A stretch of DNA of 64,000 nt from Mycobacterium sp. SM1 (GTDB lineage Bacteria > Actinomycetota > Actinomycetes > Mycobacteriales > Mycobacteriaceae): the NCBI RefSeq assembly GCF_018361265.1, contig NZ_JAFLNH010000001.1:992001-1056000 (forward strand), read 5' to 3'. Both the position numbers and the translations under genes were made by a program. Position 1 is the stretch's first letter, and each line of letters starts with the position of its first letter. The notes under the pieces were generated by a model. The model saw only the letters and a list, made by a program, of their open reading frames with translations. It ran no database searches and was not told the origin of the DNA. This document shows, in pieces, positions 52,167 to 61,123 of the stretch.

Positions 52167-52730
52167 GTGAGCACCCGTGAGATCGCCGATTGCCAGACCA
52201 CCGAGCTGGCGTTGGCAGCCGGACGTGGCGACCGGGACGCGCTGGCGGAATTCGTGCGCGCAACGCAGCATGACCTGTGGCGTTTCCTTGCGCATCTGTC
52301 CGGCGCCGATGCCGCCGAAGACCTCGCCCAGGAAACCTACCTGCGCGCGATCACCAGCCTGCCCAGGTTTGCCGGCCAATCCAGCGCGCGCACCTGGCTG
52401 CTGGCGATCGCACGCCGGGTCAGCATCGATCACACCCGCCGGGAAATGGCCCGTCCGCGCATCGCGGCGCGGGCCGACTGGGCCGCCGCCGCCGACCGGG
52501 CGGCAGCCCGCCGCTCCTGCGGCCATGAGGACATCGTCGAGTTGGGCCTGCTGCTGGACGGGTTGTGCCCGGAGCAGCGTGAGGCGCTGGTGCTCACCCA
52601 GGTGATCGGCATGTCCTACGCGCAGGCCGCCGACGTCATGGGATGCCAGGTGGGCACCATCCGCTCCCGCGTCGCCCGGGCCCGCGAGGAGCTGATCGAG
52701 GCCCGCAGCGCCGCCGCGGACGCGGGCTGA
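52167..52730 (+). CDS. ECF sigma factor, SigC-like, copy 2
   Basis: A 187-residue sigma factor, the same length as copy 1 and closely similar: DLWRFLAHLSGADAAEDLAQETYLRAI (region 2) and QREALVLTQVIGMSYAQAADVMGC (region 4). GTG 52167 with tacgctgctgct just before, matching copy 1. Its 3' end, including the stop, is duplicated in tandem (31 bp), leaving a second non-coding copy downstream. Confidence 0.9.
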   Translation: MSTREIADCQTTELALAAGRGDRDALAEFVRATQHDLWRFLAHLSGADAAEDLAQETYLRAITSLPRFAGQSSARTWLLAIARRVSIDHTRREMARPRIAARADWAAAADRAAARRSCGHEDIVELGLLLDGLCPEQREALVLTQVIGMSYAQAADVMGCQVGTIRSRVARAREELIEARSAAADAG

Positions 52731-52763
52731 CCCCCGCAGCGCCGCCGCGGACGCGGGCTGACC
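52702..52763. repeat. 31-bp perfect tandem duplication over a sigma gene stop
   Basis: Bases 52702-52732 are repeated exactly at 52733-52763. The first copy contains the last codons and stop of the sigma gene, so the second is not translated with it. A recent slippage or unequal exchange event is the simplest explanation. Confidence 0.95.
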
Positions 52764-54120
52764 CCTTCGGCGCCCGCATTCGGTTGCGCGGCGGTGCCCG
52801 AAACCTCGGTAAGCACCGTTTCGACATTTCCGCTGATTTACACCGCCGAGTTACCCACAGATTTGCGCGCTGATTTAGCCACAGAGCGGTCCCGGGAACT
52901 TCGCCGGTGCATGGTGCGACCACTGAGGTATGACGTGCACGCACATCCCCGCCCAGGTGGCGATCGGCCTACCGCCACCTAGCTGGCTACTCAACCGGCG
53001 CATCCGCCGGTGCACCGCGACTCGCCCGTCGGCACCACACCCGGGCACGGCCGCGAACCCAGGGCCGGCGTGCGGCCACTGTGGCCGTCAATCGCGTCGA
53101 TCGAGAGGCGGCCATGAGGACGGTCCGGGGGATGAATGGGGGGATCGGCCGGGCACATGCCCAGAGGGCCGGCGATGACCGGTGGGTAACAGGAAACGGG
53201 TGGCGGTACAAGCCGGCGGCAAAAGCCAGCCAGGAGCCAGCCAGGAGAGGAGAACGAAACGATGTTCACCGCACAATCGCCCTACGACCAACCGACGGGG
53301 CGTATCGACGTCCGCAGGCTGCAGGCCTGGTGGGCCGGTCAGCAGCGCGAGGTGCGCGTAACCACCAGGGCACGTTGGATCGACCGACCGGCCAGCCAAG
53401 TAACCAAGTAGTCGACCAATTGGTCGACGCCGTGAAGCGGCCACATGGAAACGCAACGAGTCGAAATGGATTAGCGAAGTAAGAAGTAATGATAGGTAAG
53501 CAATGATAGGTGTTGTAGTAGTTGTAGGTATTGGAGTTCTGTTGGGCGCCGAGATCGCCGTGTTACATTTCCTTCCCAATCACCCGACGGCAACTCGGGC
53601 GTCGGTGCGTGGTGGTGATGGCTATCACGGCGTTCCCCGCCGGCTGCGGCACCCATTTCGGGATAGATTGGCGCACAGCATCGTTGGACAAAAGCCGAAA
53701 ATCCGTGACGCGGTCTTGGGTTCCCCTTAACTGGCGGTCGGGGTAGCCCGATCACGGTTTCGTACCGCGGCCCACGCGTCGTCCTGCGGTCACGGCCCTT
53801 GTTCGGCGCCTTCTCTTGCCCGCGACGCGCGCCTGGCGGCGCACGCCTAGTATTTTCATCCTGTGGCTAACCCTGAGGTCACCGCGGCACACCTGTTGGC
53901 ACTCCACGCACCGGCCCGGCCCGCGTTAGCCGGCAACGGCATAGCGGCAACCACCCGGCGGGCGTGGCCCGTTCCCGCTCGGAAACGAAGCGCAGACGAA
54001 TTGGTTTGCAACCGGCGAAACGTCGGTGGGTACCGCGGCTGCTTTCCCGCCGCTGGCTTCGGCTTGGGAGTTGTGTTGCGGCGTTTGATGTTTGGACGGC
54101 ACGACTGAAGCGCAGTCGCG
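52764..54120. other. 1.36-kb gap with one possible small gene
   Basis: Between the sigma gene and the membrane protein at 54121 I find no standard gene. It contains a small open frame with strong ribosome-binding site (53262-53411), a purine/T-rich stretch with taggta repeats at 53480-53530, and an 11-bp tandem repeat at 53224-53245. A GTG frame at 53863-54108 is open but unlike known proteins. Confidence 0.4.
53262..53411 (+). CDS. Possible small protein, 49 residues
   Basis: ATG 53262 is preceded by ggagaggagaacg, one of the best ribosome-binding sites in the window. The product begins MFTAQSPYDQPTGRIDVR and ends ARWIDRPASQVTK; it is basic, with a Trp pair (AWWAG). No family is recognised. 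It could be a real small gene or a spurious frame. Confidence 0.4.
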   Translation: MFTAQSPYDQPTGRIDVRRLQAWWAGQQREVRVTTRARWIDRPASQVTK

Positions 54121-55395
54121 GTGGCTGAGGTTGGCGGTGATCACGGTTCCCCCGGATTAGGGCGAGCCGCCGCCGGGCCAATCGCGCGGGGCAGCGTCGC
54201 GCGGGTCGGCACGGCAACCGTACTGACCGCCATCTGCGGCTACGCGGTGATCTACCTGGGGGCCCGCGACCTCGCGCCCGCCGGCTTTTCGGTATTCGCG
54301 GTGTTCTGGGGCGCGTTCGGGCTGGTCACCGGCGCTGCTAACGGACTTCTTCAGGAAACCACCCGCGAGGTCCGCTCAACACGCGACGTGGACCGTGACG
54401 CCGCTTGCCACGGCACGCATCCGCTGCGGGTGGCCGCCATGGCCGGAGCCGCCGCCGCCGTGGTGATCGCCATCAGTTCGCCGTGGTGGAGCCCGCAGGT
54501 GTTCAGCGCCGAACGCGGGCTGTCGGTAGGGCTGCTCAGCGTTGGGTTGGCCGGATTTTGCCTGCACGCCACCCTGCTGGGCATGCTGGCCGGCGCCAGC
54601 CGCTGGGCGCACTACGGGGCGCTGATGGTGACCGACGCCGTCATCCGGGTGGCGGTCGCGGTGGCGACGTTCGTGATCGGATGGGGGCTGGCGGGATTCT
54701 TGTGGGCCACCGTCGCGGGCGCGACGGCGTGGCTGCTCATGTTAGTAGCCTCGCCCACGGCGCGGGCTGCGGCCCGGTTGCTGGCGCCCGGGGGCACCGT
54801 GACGTTCCTGCGCGGCGTGGCGCATTCGATCACCGCCTCCGGCGCCAGCGCGATTCTGGTGATGGGGTTCCCGGTGCTGCTCAAGGCGACCTCGAAAGAG
54901 CTGGGGGCCGCCGGCGGCGTGGTCATCCTGGCCGTCACGTTGACCCGCGCGCCGCTGCTGGTGCCGCTGACCGCAATGCAGGGCAACCTTATCGCGCATT
55001 TCGTCGACGAGCGCTCCGAACGGCTTCGGGCGCTCATCGCACCGGCGACGGTGGTGGGCGGGATCGGGGCGGTCGGCGTGGCGGCCGCCGGGCTTACCGG
55101 CCCCTGGTTGCTGCGTGCCGGATTCGGCGCCGAGTATCACGCCAGCGGGGCGCTGCTGGCGTGGTTGACGGCGGCGGCGGTCGCGATCGCCATGTTGACA
55201 CTCACCGGTGCCGCTGTGGTCGCCGCCGCGCTGCACCGGGCGTATTCGCTGGGGTGGGTCGGCGCGACGGTAGCGTCGACGGCGTTGCTGTTGCTGCCGT
55301 TGCCGCTGGAGCCACGCACCGTGATCGCGCTGCTGTGCGGTCCGCCGGTGGGAATCGCCATCCATTTGGCCGCGCTGACGCGGCAACCCGGCTGA
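54121..55395 (+). CDS. Polytopic membrane protein (Rv3630 type)
   Basis: A 424-residue protein with about twelve hydrophobic helices, resembling polysaccharide exporters or MATE-like flippases. Function unproven. It precedes a polyprenyl-phosphate glycosyltransferase and its partner, so a role in moving lipid-linked sugar is an inference. The GTG start at 54121 gives MAEVGGDHGSPGLG. The gap to the glycosyltransferase is only 26 bp. Confidence 0.85.
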   Translation: MAEVGGDHGSPGLGRAAAGPIARGSVARVGTATVLTAICGYAVIYLGARDLAPAGFSVFAVFWGAFGLVTGAANGLLQETTREVRSTRDVDRDAACHGTHPLRVAAMAGAAAAVVIAISSPWWSPQVFSAERGLSVGLLSVGLAGFCLHATLLGMLAGASRWAHYGALMVTDAVIRVAVAVATFVIGWGLAGFLWATVAGATAWLLMLVASPTARAAARLLAPGGTVTFLRGVAHSITASGASAILVMGFPVLLKATSKELGAAGGVVILAVTLTRAPLLVPLTAMQGNLIAHFVDERSERLRALIAPATVVGGIGAVGVAAAGLTGPWLLRAGFGAEYHASGALLAWLTAAAVAIAMLTLTGAAVVAAALHRAYSLGWVGATVASTALLLLPLPLEPRTVIALLCGPPVGIAIHLAALTRQPG

Positions 55396-55421
55396 TCCGC
55401 GGTGTACCTTGTGGGATCGAC

Positions 55422-56108
55422 ATGGGTTACCCCAACACCTGGATCGTCGTTCCGGCCTTTAACGAAGCCAGCGTCATCGGCGGCGTCATCGCCGAGCTGC
55501 GCTCCGTTTTCGATCACGTCGTCTGCGTAGACGACGGCAGCAGCGACGGCACCGGCGAGATCGCCCTGCGGGCCGGGGCGCACCTGGTGCGCCATCCGGT
55601 CAACTTGGGCCAGGGCGCCGCCATCCAGACCGGTGTGGAGTATGCCCGCCGCCAGCCCGGTGCCCAGGTTTTCGCCACCTTCGACGGTGACGGTCAGCAC
55701 CGCGTCAAGGATGTGGTCGCCATGATCGACCGGCTTGCCATCGGCGATGTCGACATTGTCATCGGAACCCGGTTCGGCCCCGGTGTCAGCAGACCGCCAT
55801 TGCTGAAACGGCTCGTGCTGCAAACCGCCGTGCGGTTGAGCCCGCGTGGCCGCCGGCTCGGGCTGACCGACACCAACAATGGGCTGCGGGTGTTCAACAA
55901 GACGGTGGCCGACGGGCTCGACATCACCATGAGCGGGATGAGCCACGCCACCGAATTTGTGATGCTGATCGCCGAAAACCGTTGGCGTGTCGCCGAAGAG
56001 CCGGTCGAGGTGCGCTACACCGAGTACTCGAAGTCCAAGGGACAGCCGCTGCTTAACGGCGTCAACATCATCTTCGACGGGTTCCTGCGAGGAAGGATGC
56101 CACGATGA
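55422..56108 (+). CDS. ppgS: Polyprenyl-phosphate glycosyltransferase PpgS (GT2)
   Basis: A 228-residue GT2 enzyme; the orthologue Rv3631 (PpgS) makes polyprenyl-phospho-GalNAc, donor for galactosamine on arabinogalactan. Motifs are VVPAFNEASVIGGV, the DDGSSDGT nucleotide site and FDGDGQH for metal. A TNNGLRVFNK segment near the end is typical. ATG 55422 lies 26 bp after the membrane gene. It shares four bases (ATGA) with the downstream DUF2304 gene. Confidence 0.93.
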   Translation: MGYPNTWIVVPAFNEASVIGGVIAELRSVFDHVVCVDDGSSDGTGEIALRAGAHLVRHPVNLGQGAAIQTGVEYARRQPGAQVFATFDGDGQHRVKDVVAMIDRLAIGDVDIVIGTRFGPGVSRPPLLKRLVLQTAVRLSPRGRRLGLTDTNNGLRVFNKTVADGLDITMSGMSHATEFVMLIAENRWRVAEEPVEVRYTEYSKSKGQPLLNGVNIIFDGFLRGRMPR

Positions 56109-56446
56109 ACTGGATCCAGGTGCTGCTGATCGGGTCGATCATTACCCTGCTCATCTACCTGCTGCGTTCCCGCAAAAGCGCGCAGTCGCGGGCCTGGGTC
56201 AAGGTCGGCTATGTTGCCTTCGTGCTGGCCGGTGTGTACGCCGTGCTGCGGCCCAATGACACCACGGTCGTCGCGCACTGGGTCGGTGTGGCCCGAGGTA
56301 CCGATCTGATGCTTTATGCGCTGATCATCGCGTTCAGTTTCACCACGCTAAGCACCTACCTGCGGTTCAAAGACTTGGAATTACGCTACGCGCGACTCGC
56401 CCGTGCGGTGGCGCTTGCGCAGGCACGCACACCCCAAGAGCACTAA
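56105..56446 (+). CDS. DUF2304 membrane protein, PpgS partner
   Basis: A 113-residue protein with helices at about 4-20, 33-49 and 66-86 and a charged C-terminus. The orthologue Rv3632 is needed for full PpgS activity. ATG 56105 overlaps the ppgS stop (ATGA), a strong coupling signal. Family DUF2304 members accompany polyprenyl-phosphate transferases in many bacteria. Confidence 0.92.
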   Translation: MNWIQVLLIGSIITLLIYLLRSRKSAQSRAWVKVGYVAFVLAGVYAVLRPNDTTVVAHWVGVARGTDLMLYALIIAFSFTTLSTYLRFKDLELRYARLARAVALAQARTPQEH

Positions 56447-56509
56447 AACACCCGCGCAGGTCGAAATGGTGTCGACGCCCACGGCGACGGCGCCGTCCAG
56501 ATCACCACG

Positions 56510-56845
56510 TCACGGATTCGGGGGACTTTCTGCCTTGCGGGCCAGCTCTTTGACCGCAAGCGGGTCGTTGTCGGTCATCCCGATTTTCGACGCGCCACCG
56601 GGGGATCCGAGGTCTGCGAAGAAGTCCGCGTTGATCTGGCGGTACCCGCTCCAGCTATCGGGCAGATCCTCTTCGTAGTAGATCGCCTCGACCGGGCACA
56701 CCGGCTCGCAGGCGCCGCAATCGACGCACTCGTCGGGATGGATGTAGAGCATCCGGGCGCCCTCATAGATACAGTCGACGGGGCATTCTTCGATGCACGC
56801 CTTGTCTTTAACGTCGACGCAGGGTTCGGCAATCACATATGTCAT
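56510..56845 (-). CDS. fdxC: 7Fe ferredoxin (FdxC type)
   Basis: A 111-residue ferredoxin with 3Fe-4S and 4Fe-4S clusters. Cys9, 17, 21, 40, 43, 46 and 50 provide the ligands, with one extra Cys at 25; the sequence is like mycobacterial FdxC (Rv1177). It may pass electrons from the FprA reductase that is encoded 105 bp upstream on the same strand. ATG 56845 follows aaggacgaaggacc. A 10-bp repeat array lies between the genes. Confidence 0.92.
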   Translation of the reverse strand: MTYVIAEPCVDVKDKACIEECPVDCIYEGARMLYIHPDECVDCGACEPVCPVEAIYYEEDLPDSWSGYRQINADFFADLGSPGGASKIGMTDNDPLAVKELARKAESPPNP

Positions 56846-56870
56846 GAAACGGTCCTTCGTCCTTCCATAT

Positions 56871-56910
56871 CGTTATCAAGCGTTATCAGCCGTTATCAAG
56901 CGTTATCAAG
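56871..56910 (-). promoter_or_regulatory. Four 10-bp direct repeats upstream of fdxC
   Basis: cgttatcaag occurs at 56871, 56891 and 56901, with cgttatcagc at 56881: four copies in exact 10-bp phase. Read on the minus strand each is cttgataacg, in the leader or promoter of fdxC. The period equals one DNA turn, which suits a repeated protein-binding site, but slippage is also plausible. Confidence 0.7.
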
Positions 56911-56949
56911 AGCGGCCCGTCATGCTCGCCTGGGTGCGCCCAAGCGGAA

Positions 56950-58308
56950 TCAGCCGTGCGCGATCCGCAGCAGCCCGGCCAGGCTGGGCAACTTGACTCG
57001 GGGGCGCCCGTACGGCTCGCCGGCTTCGCGCTCAAAGCGGTCGATGGCCCGCCATTGCGCTGCGGTGACAAGCTTCGGCTGACACGACGACAACCACCGT
57101 TCCAGCTCGCCGGAATACCCGCTCCCGCGATCGACGAGGCTGGCTTTCGACAGATCCGCCAGCAGGGTGTCGACGGTGTCCTGGGAGTCTTTTTTGTTGG
57201 TGCCGATCACCCCGCTGGGCCCCCGTTTGATCCAGCCGACGACGTACTCGTTACGGCTTCCCACCACCCGTCCTCGGGCGCTGGGGATGGTGCCGCTTTT
57301 GTCATCGAACGCCACCCCAGGGATAGGCACGCCGCGGTAGCCGACCGAGCGCACCACCAACTGGACGGGTAGCTCCTCACGGTCCCCGGTATCCTTGGCC
57401 ACCACCCGCCCGCCGGCATCGTTCACCAACTCGTTGCGCCCGAGAACGATCCGCTCGACCTTCCCATTACCCTTGATTTCTATCGGAGAGGTCAAGAACC
57501 GCAATACGATTCGGCGGTTGCCGGGTCTGGCGGCGCGTCCGGCATAGTCGCGCAGCACGTGGAGGTTCTGCTTCGCCGTCCTGCCGGCCGCGGCGGCGTC
57601 CTCATCGGTGATGCCCTGCAGCTGCGCTGGATCCACCACCACATCGACACCGTGAAGATCGCCAAGCTCACGCAACTCCAGCGTGGTAAACGCCGTCTGC
57701 AACGGTCCGCGCCGGCCGATGATCAGCACCTCCTCGATACCGCGCGCACGCAGCGGCTGCAGTGCGTGATCGGCGATGTCGGTGCGTGCCAGCACGTCGG
57801 GATCGGCCACCAGCATGCGGGCGACATCGAGTGCGACGTTGCCGTTGCCGATGACGACGGCGCGCCCCGTCGACAGGTCGGGGCTTAGCTGGGCATAGTG
57901 CGGGTGGGCGTTATACCAACCGACGCAATCGACAGCCGAGATGCTGCCCGGCAAATGTTCACCGGGAATGTTCAGCGAGCGGTCCGCTTGCGCCCCAACG
58001 GCATAGATCACCGCGTCATAGCGCTGGGAAAGATCGGTGGCTTGAATGTGCTCGCCTACCCGGATGTTTCCGAAGAAGCGGAAACGAGGATCTTCGGCGG
58101 TCCTTTCGAATTGCTTGCTGACTGATTTGATCTTGGGATGGTCAGGAGCGACGCCAGAACGCACCAATCCCCATGGCGTCGGAAGCATCTCGATCATGTC
58201 GACCGCCACCTCGATCTCATCGGAGGTGTCGGCGGCCGTTAACAGCGACGCCGCGGCGAAAAAGCCCGACGGGCCGGAGCCCACGATCGCGATGTGATAT
58301 GGGCGCAT
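56950..58308 (-). CDS. fprA: NADPH-ferredoxin reductase FprA
   Basis: Adrenodoxin-reductase-like flavoprotein that moves electrons between NADPH and ferredoxin. The 452-residue protein has FAD motif GSGPSG (10-15), NADPH motif VIGNGNVALD, and MLPTPWGLVRSGVAPDH with the ATG-like region GWIKRGPSGVIGTN near the end. ATG 58308 gives MRPYHIAIVGSGPS. It resembles M. tuberculosis FprA (Rv3106). Pairs with the ferredoxin on the same strand. Confidence 0.95.
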   Translation of the reverse strand: MRPYHIAIVGSGPSGFFAAASLLTAADTSDEIEVAVDMIEMLPTPWGLVRSGVAPDHPKIKSVSKQFERTAEDPRFRFFGNIRVGEHIQATDLSQRYDAVIYAVGAQADRSLNIPGEHLPGSISAVDCVGWYNAHPHYAQLSPDLSTGRAVVIGNGNVALDVARMLVADPDVLARTDIADHALQPLRARGIEEVLIIGRRGPLQTAFTTLELRELGDLHGVDVVVDPAQLQGITDEDAAAAGRTAKQNLHVLRDYAGRAARPGNRRIVLRFLTSPIEIKGNGKVERIVLGRNELVNDAGGRVVAKDTGDREELPVQLVVRSVGYRGVPIPGVAFDDKSGTIPSARGRVVGSRNEYVVGWIKRGPSGVIGTNKKDSQDTVDTLLADLSKASLVDRGSGYSGELERWLSSCQPKLVTAAQWRAIDRFEREAGEPYGRPRVKLPSLAGLLRIAHG

Positions 58309-58644
58309 CCTCACTTCCTCCTCATCGGCGCATACCCAGACGACGGCGCAGAGCCGGGGCAGCCTCGTCAATTGGGTCGATTGGGTCAATTGGGCGTGTC
58401 CTAGTTTTGATGGTTCCCTCATTAAGGCTCCGCCGGTAGCGCCCGTATTATTGTGGATACACAAGCAGCAGTTGTGACTGCGTCGCAGCAGTCCTCCTTG
58501 GCAATGACATTCGTAGAAGTAATAGCAGCATGATTGCCCGGCTTGCCGGCAAGCTGCCAGCGGCCCACCTATTGCGCCCGCTCGTCGTTATGATGGGGGT
58601 AAGTCTTGGGTAAGCACTCAACGCTTATTTGTGGGTGATCACGC
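58309..58644. promoter_or_regulatory. Divergent fprA-LysR intergenic region with a 9-bp triplet repeat
   Basis: The 336 bp hold promoters of fprA and of the LysR gene. A 9-bp direct repeat lies at 58368-58394 (tcaattggg, tcgattggg, tcaattggg). LysR regulators often bind such divergent regions, so the LysR product may act here, but no T-N11-A site is clear. Confidence 0.5.
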
Positions 58645-59604
58645 ATGATGCTCAGCTCTCGCATGCCCGAACTTGCCTCATTCGAAATGTTTCTGGCAAT
58701 CGCGAGAACCGGCAGTCTCGGTGCCGCCGCCCGTGAACTGGGGTTGACGCAACAAGCGGTATCAGCGCGACTGGCATCGATGGAGGCCCAGGTCGGAGCC
58801 GTGCTGGCCGCCCGGAGCACCCGGGGCACGACACTCACGCCTGCAGGAGTCCTCGTCGCCGAGTGGTCGGCCCGTTTGATCGAAGTCGCCCATGAGGTCG
58901 ATGCGGCCTTGGGCTCGCTGCGAGCCAAAAGTCGCCAGCGAATCAAGGTGGTAGCCAGCCAGACGATCGCCGAACAACTCATGCCGCAGTGGCTGGTGTC
59001 CTTGCAAGCCGCCGCGGCGCAGCGCGGCCAGACCATCCCCGAAGTGATTCTGACCGCCACCAACAGCGACAAGGCAATCGCTGCCGTCCGCGACGGCACA
59101 GCCGATCTCGGATTCGTTGAAAACCCAGGCCCTCCTGGGGGATTAGGTAGCTGCGTGGTGGGACACGACGAACTGGTGGTGGTCGTGCCGCCGAATCACA
59201 AGTGGGCCCGGCGCCCGCGAGTGGTCAGCGCCCTCGAACTCGCGCAAACGCCCCTTGTGACCCGTGAGCCCCGGTCCGGGATACGCGATACGTTCACCGC
59301 GGCCTTACGTCATGCGCTGGGCGAAGAAATGCAGCAAGCACCCCCCGTGCTCGAATTGTCATCCGCCGCGGCCATGCGCGCAGCGGTCCTCGCGGGCGCG
59401 GGACCGGCCGTCATGAGCCGGCTGGCGGTGGCCGACGACCTGGCGGCCGGCCGGTTGCGCGCCGTCGCTGTTCCCGAGTTGAACCTGCGGCGTCAGTTTC
59501 GGGCTGTCTGGGTGGGCGGGCGTACCCCGCCCGCCGGTGCCGTCCGAAACCTACTCAGCCAGCTGCGGCTCTGCGCGTCGCCGGCCCGCCATTCCCGCGC
59601 CTAG
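58645..59604 (+). CDS. LysR-family transcriptional regulator
   Basis: A 319-residue LTTR with the N-terminal HTH (FEMFLAIARTGSLGAAARELGLTQQAVSARLA) and a periplasmic-binding-like effector domain (about 100-300). ATG 58645. It is like Rv0377 as I recall it, a regulator of unknown effector. Divergent from fprA and convergent with the sulfur operon, whose control by it is plausible but unproved. Confidence 0.9.
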   Translation: MMLSSRMPELASFEMFLAIARTGSLGAAARELGLTQQAVSARLASMEAQVGAVLAARSTRGTTLTPAGVLVAEWSARLIEVAHEVDAALGSLRAKSRQRIKVVASQTIAEQLMPQWLVSLQAAAAQRGQTIPEVILTATNSDKAIAAVRDGTADLGFVENPGPPGGLGSCVVGHDELVVVVPPNHKWARRPRVVSALELAQTPLVTREPRSGIRDTFTAALRHALGEEMQQAPPVLELSSAAAMRAAVLAGAGPAVMSRLAVADDLAAGRLRAVAVPELNLRRQFRAVWVGGRTPPAGAVRNLLSQLRLCASPARHSRA

Positions 59605-59666
59605 GGAGAATCACCCGCGGCGAGGGGCCTTGCTCCGGCGGCTGTGGCAGCGCCACTCAACGGGCC

Positions 59667-60383
59667 TTACGCCACGGCTTGGGTGGTCACCGCATGCTCG
59701 AAGCGGTCGAGCACGGTCTCGGCCACCAGGCGATGCGCCCCCAAGGGGGGCGCCATCGCGATGCCGGCGTCTCGCGCGTAGGCCCGTATCCGGTCGATCA
59801 CCCGTCCGGGAGCCAAAAACCAGGGCGCGATCACCAGCCGACGGGCGCCCCGGCGACGCAACCATTCGCTGGCCTGCGCCAGCGACGGCTCCGGCCCGGT
59901 GGCAAAGGCCAGCGCGGCACCGGCCCAACGGGTGTCCGCGGCCAGCTTGGCCGCCACCGCCGCGCTCCGCGCGTTTGCCGCCGCATTCGATGACCCGATA
60001 GCGACCACCAGCACACCTAATGCGCTGTCGCGCTCGGAAACACCCAGCCCGCCCAGCCGCTCACGCAGCACCGCGACCAGCCGATCGTCCTCACCGAGCA
60101 CGTCGGCTTGCCGCACGCCAGGCGCGCCGGCCCGCACGATCTGCCTGGGGATGTCGATGCGCGCGTGGTAGGCGCTGGCCAGCAGCAACGGCGACACCAC
60201 CGTTTCGGGGCTAGCCGCCAGCCCGCTAAGCACGCTGTGCAGGCTGGGCAGGTTTTGCTCCAGAAACGCGACGCGCACCTCCAGGTCGGGACGCATCCGG
60301 GCCAGCCGGCCGGCCAGCGCGCGCGCGTTGGCGGCCGAGCGGAGATCCTTGCTGCCGTGCGCGGTCAGCACCAGGGTGCTCAT
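59667..60383 (-). CDS. che1: Sirohydrochlorin ferrochelatase-like protein Che1
   Basis: A 238-residue CbiX/SirB-family protein with two CbiX-like halves; active-site His in LTAHGSKD and His in SAYHARIDI. Inserts iron into sirohydrochlorin to make siroheme, needed by the sulfite reductase of this operon. ATG 60383 overlaps the cysH stop by four bases (ATGA). Orthologue of Rv2393. Confidence 0.9.
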   Translation of the reverse strand: MSTLVLTAHGSKDLRSAANARALAGRLARMRPDLEVRVAFLEQNLPSLHSVLSGLAASPETVVSPLLLASAYHARIDIPRQIVRAGAPGVRQADVLGEDDRLVAVLRERLGGLGVSERDSALGVLVVAIGSSNAAANARSAAVAAKLAADTRWAGAALAFATGPEPSLAQASEWLRRRGARRLVIAPWFLAPGRVIDRIRAYARDAGIAMAPPLGAHRLVAETVLDRFEHAVTTQAVA

Positions 60384-61123
60384 GGGGCGTGCAGCCCGCA
60401 TTCGATCTTCGACCGCCCCTGCCAGCGCCCGCTGCGCGGGTCGGCGCCCGCGGCGGGCTTGGCCGTGCAGGGGGCGCAGCCGACGGACGGGTAGCCCTCC
60501 TCGACCAGCGGGTTGACCAGTACCGTGTGGTCGGCTATGTAGCGGGCCATGTCCTGGTCGCTCCAGGCGGCCAGCGGGTTGACCTTGACCAGCTTGAACT
60601 TCTCGTCGAAGCTGATCAGCGGGGCGCCGGCGCGGGTGGGTGCCTCCACCCGGCGGATCCCGGTCACCCACGCCCCGAAGCCGCGCAGCGCCGCAGCCAG
60701 CGGCACGACTTTGCGCAGTCGGCAGCATTCATTGGGATCCCGGGCAAACAGATCCTTGCCCAGCAACGCGTCCTGCTCGGCCACGGTGTGCTCGGCGGTG
60801 ATGTTGAGTAGCTGGATGTCATACACCGCCTCGACCGCATCGCGGGTGCCGAGGGTTTCCGCGAAATGGTAGCCGGTGTCTAAAAACAGCACCGGCACCC
60901 CCGGGCGCACCCGCGCCGCGACATCGACCAGCACGGCGTCTTGCATGTTGGAGGCCACCACCCAGCCGCACGATGCCCCGTTCGGCGACCCGGTTACGCC
61001 GCCGAAATGCTCATCGGTCCAGCGCAGCAGCTCGGTGGCGCCGGCGCCATCCAGCTCGGCCGCCCCGCGCGCGGCCAGCTCGCGCAGCTGCGTTTCGGTG
61101 AATGCCGTCACCGGATCGCTCAC
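60380..61123 (-). CDS. cysH: Adenosine 5'-phosphosulfate reductase CysH
   Basis: Reduces APS to sulfite with thioredoxin. The 247-residue protein has the catalytic ECGLH near the C-terminus, and Cys pairs ECCRLRK and CAPCTAKP for the 4Fe-4S cluster that marks APS reductases. GTG 61123 overlaps the nirA stop by four bases (GTGA); the frame extends to 61156. Second gene of nirA-cysH-che1. Confidence 0.94.
   Translation of the reverse strand: MSDPVTAFTETQLRELAARGAAELDGAGATELLRWTDEHFGGVTGSPNGASCGWVVASNMQDAVLVDVAARVRPGVPVLFLDTGYHFAETLGTRDAVEAVYDIQLLNITAEHTVAEQDALLGKDLFARDPNECCRLRKVVPLAAALRGFGAWVTGIRRVEAPTRAGAPLISFDEKFKLVKVNPLAAWSDQDMARYIADHTVLVNPLVEEGYPSVGCAPCTAKPAAGADPRSGRWQGRSKIECGLHAP

Noticed and set aside
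53503..53730. Possible membrane peptide starting MIGVVVVVGIG
   Set aside because: The hydrophobic start comes from a gtagtagttgtagg repeat and the rest is not protein-like.
53863..54108. GTG frame of 81 codons before the Rv3630-type gene
   Set aside because: No ribosome-binding site or family features; composition not protein-like.
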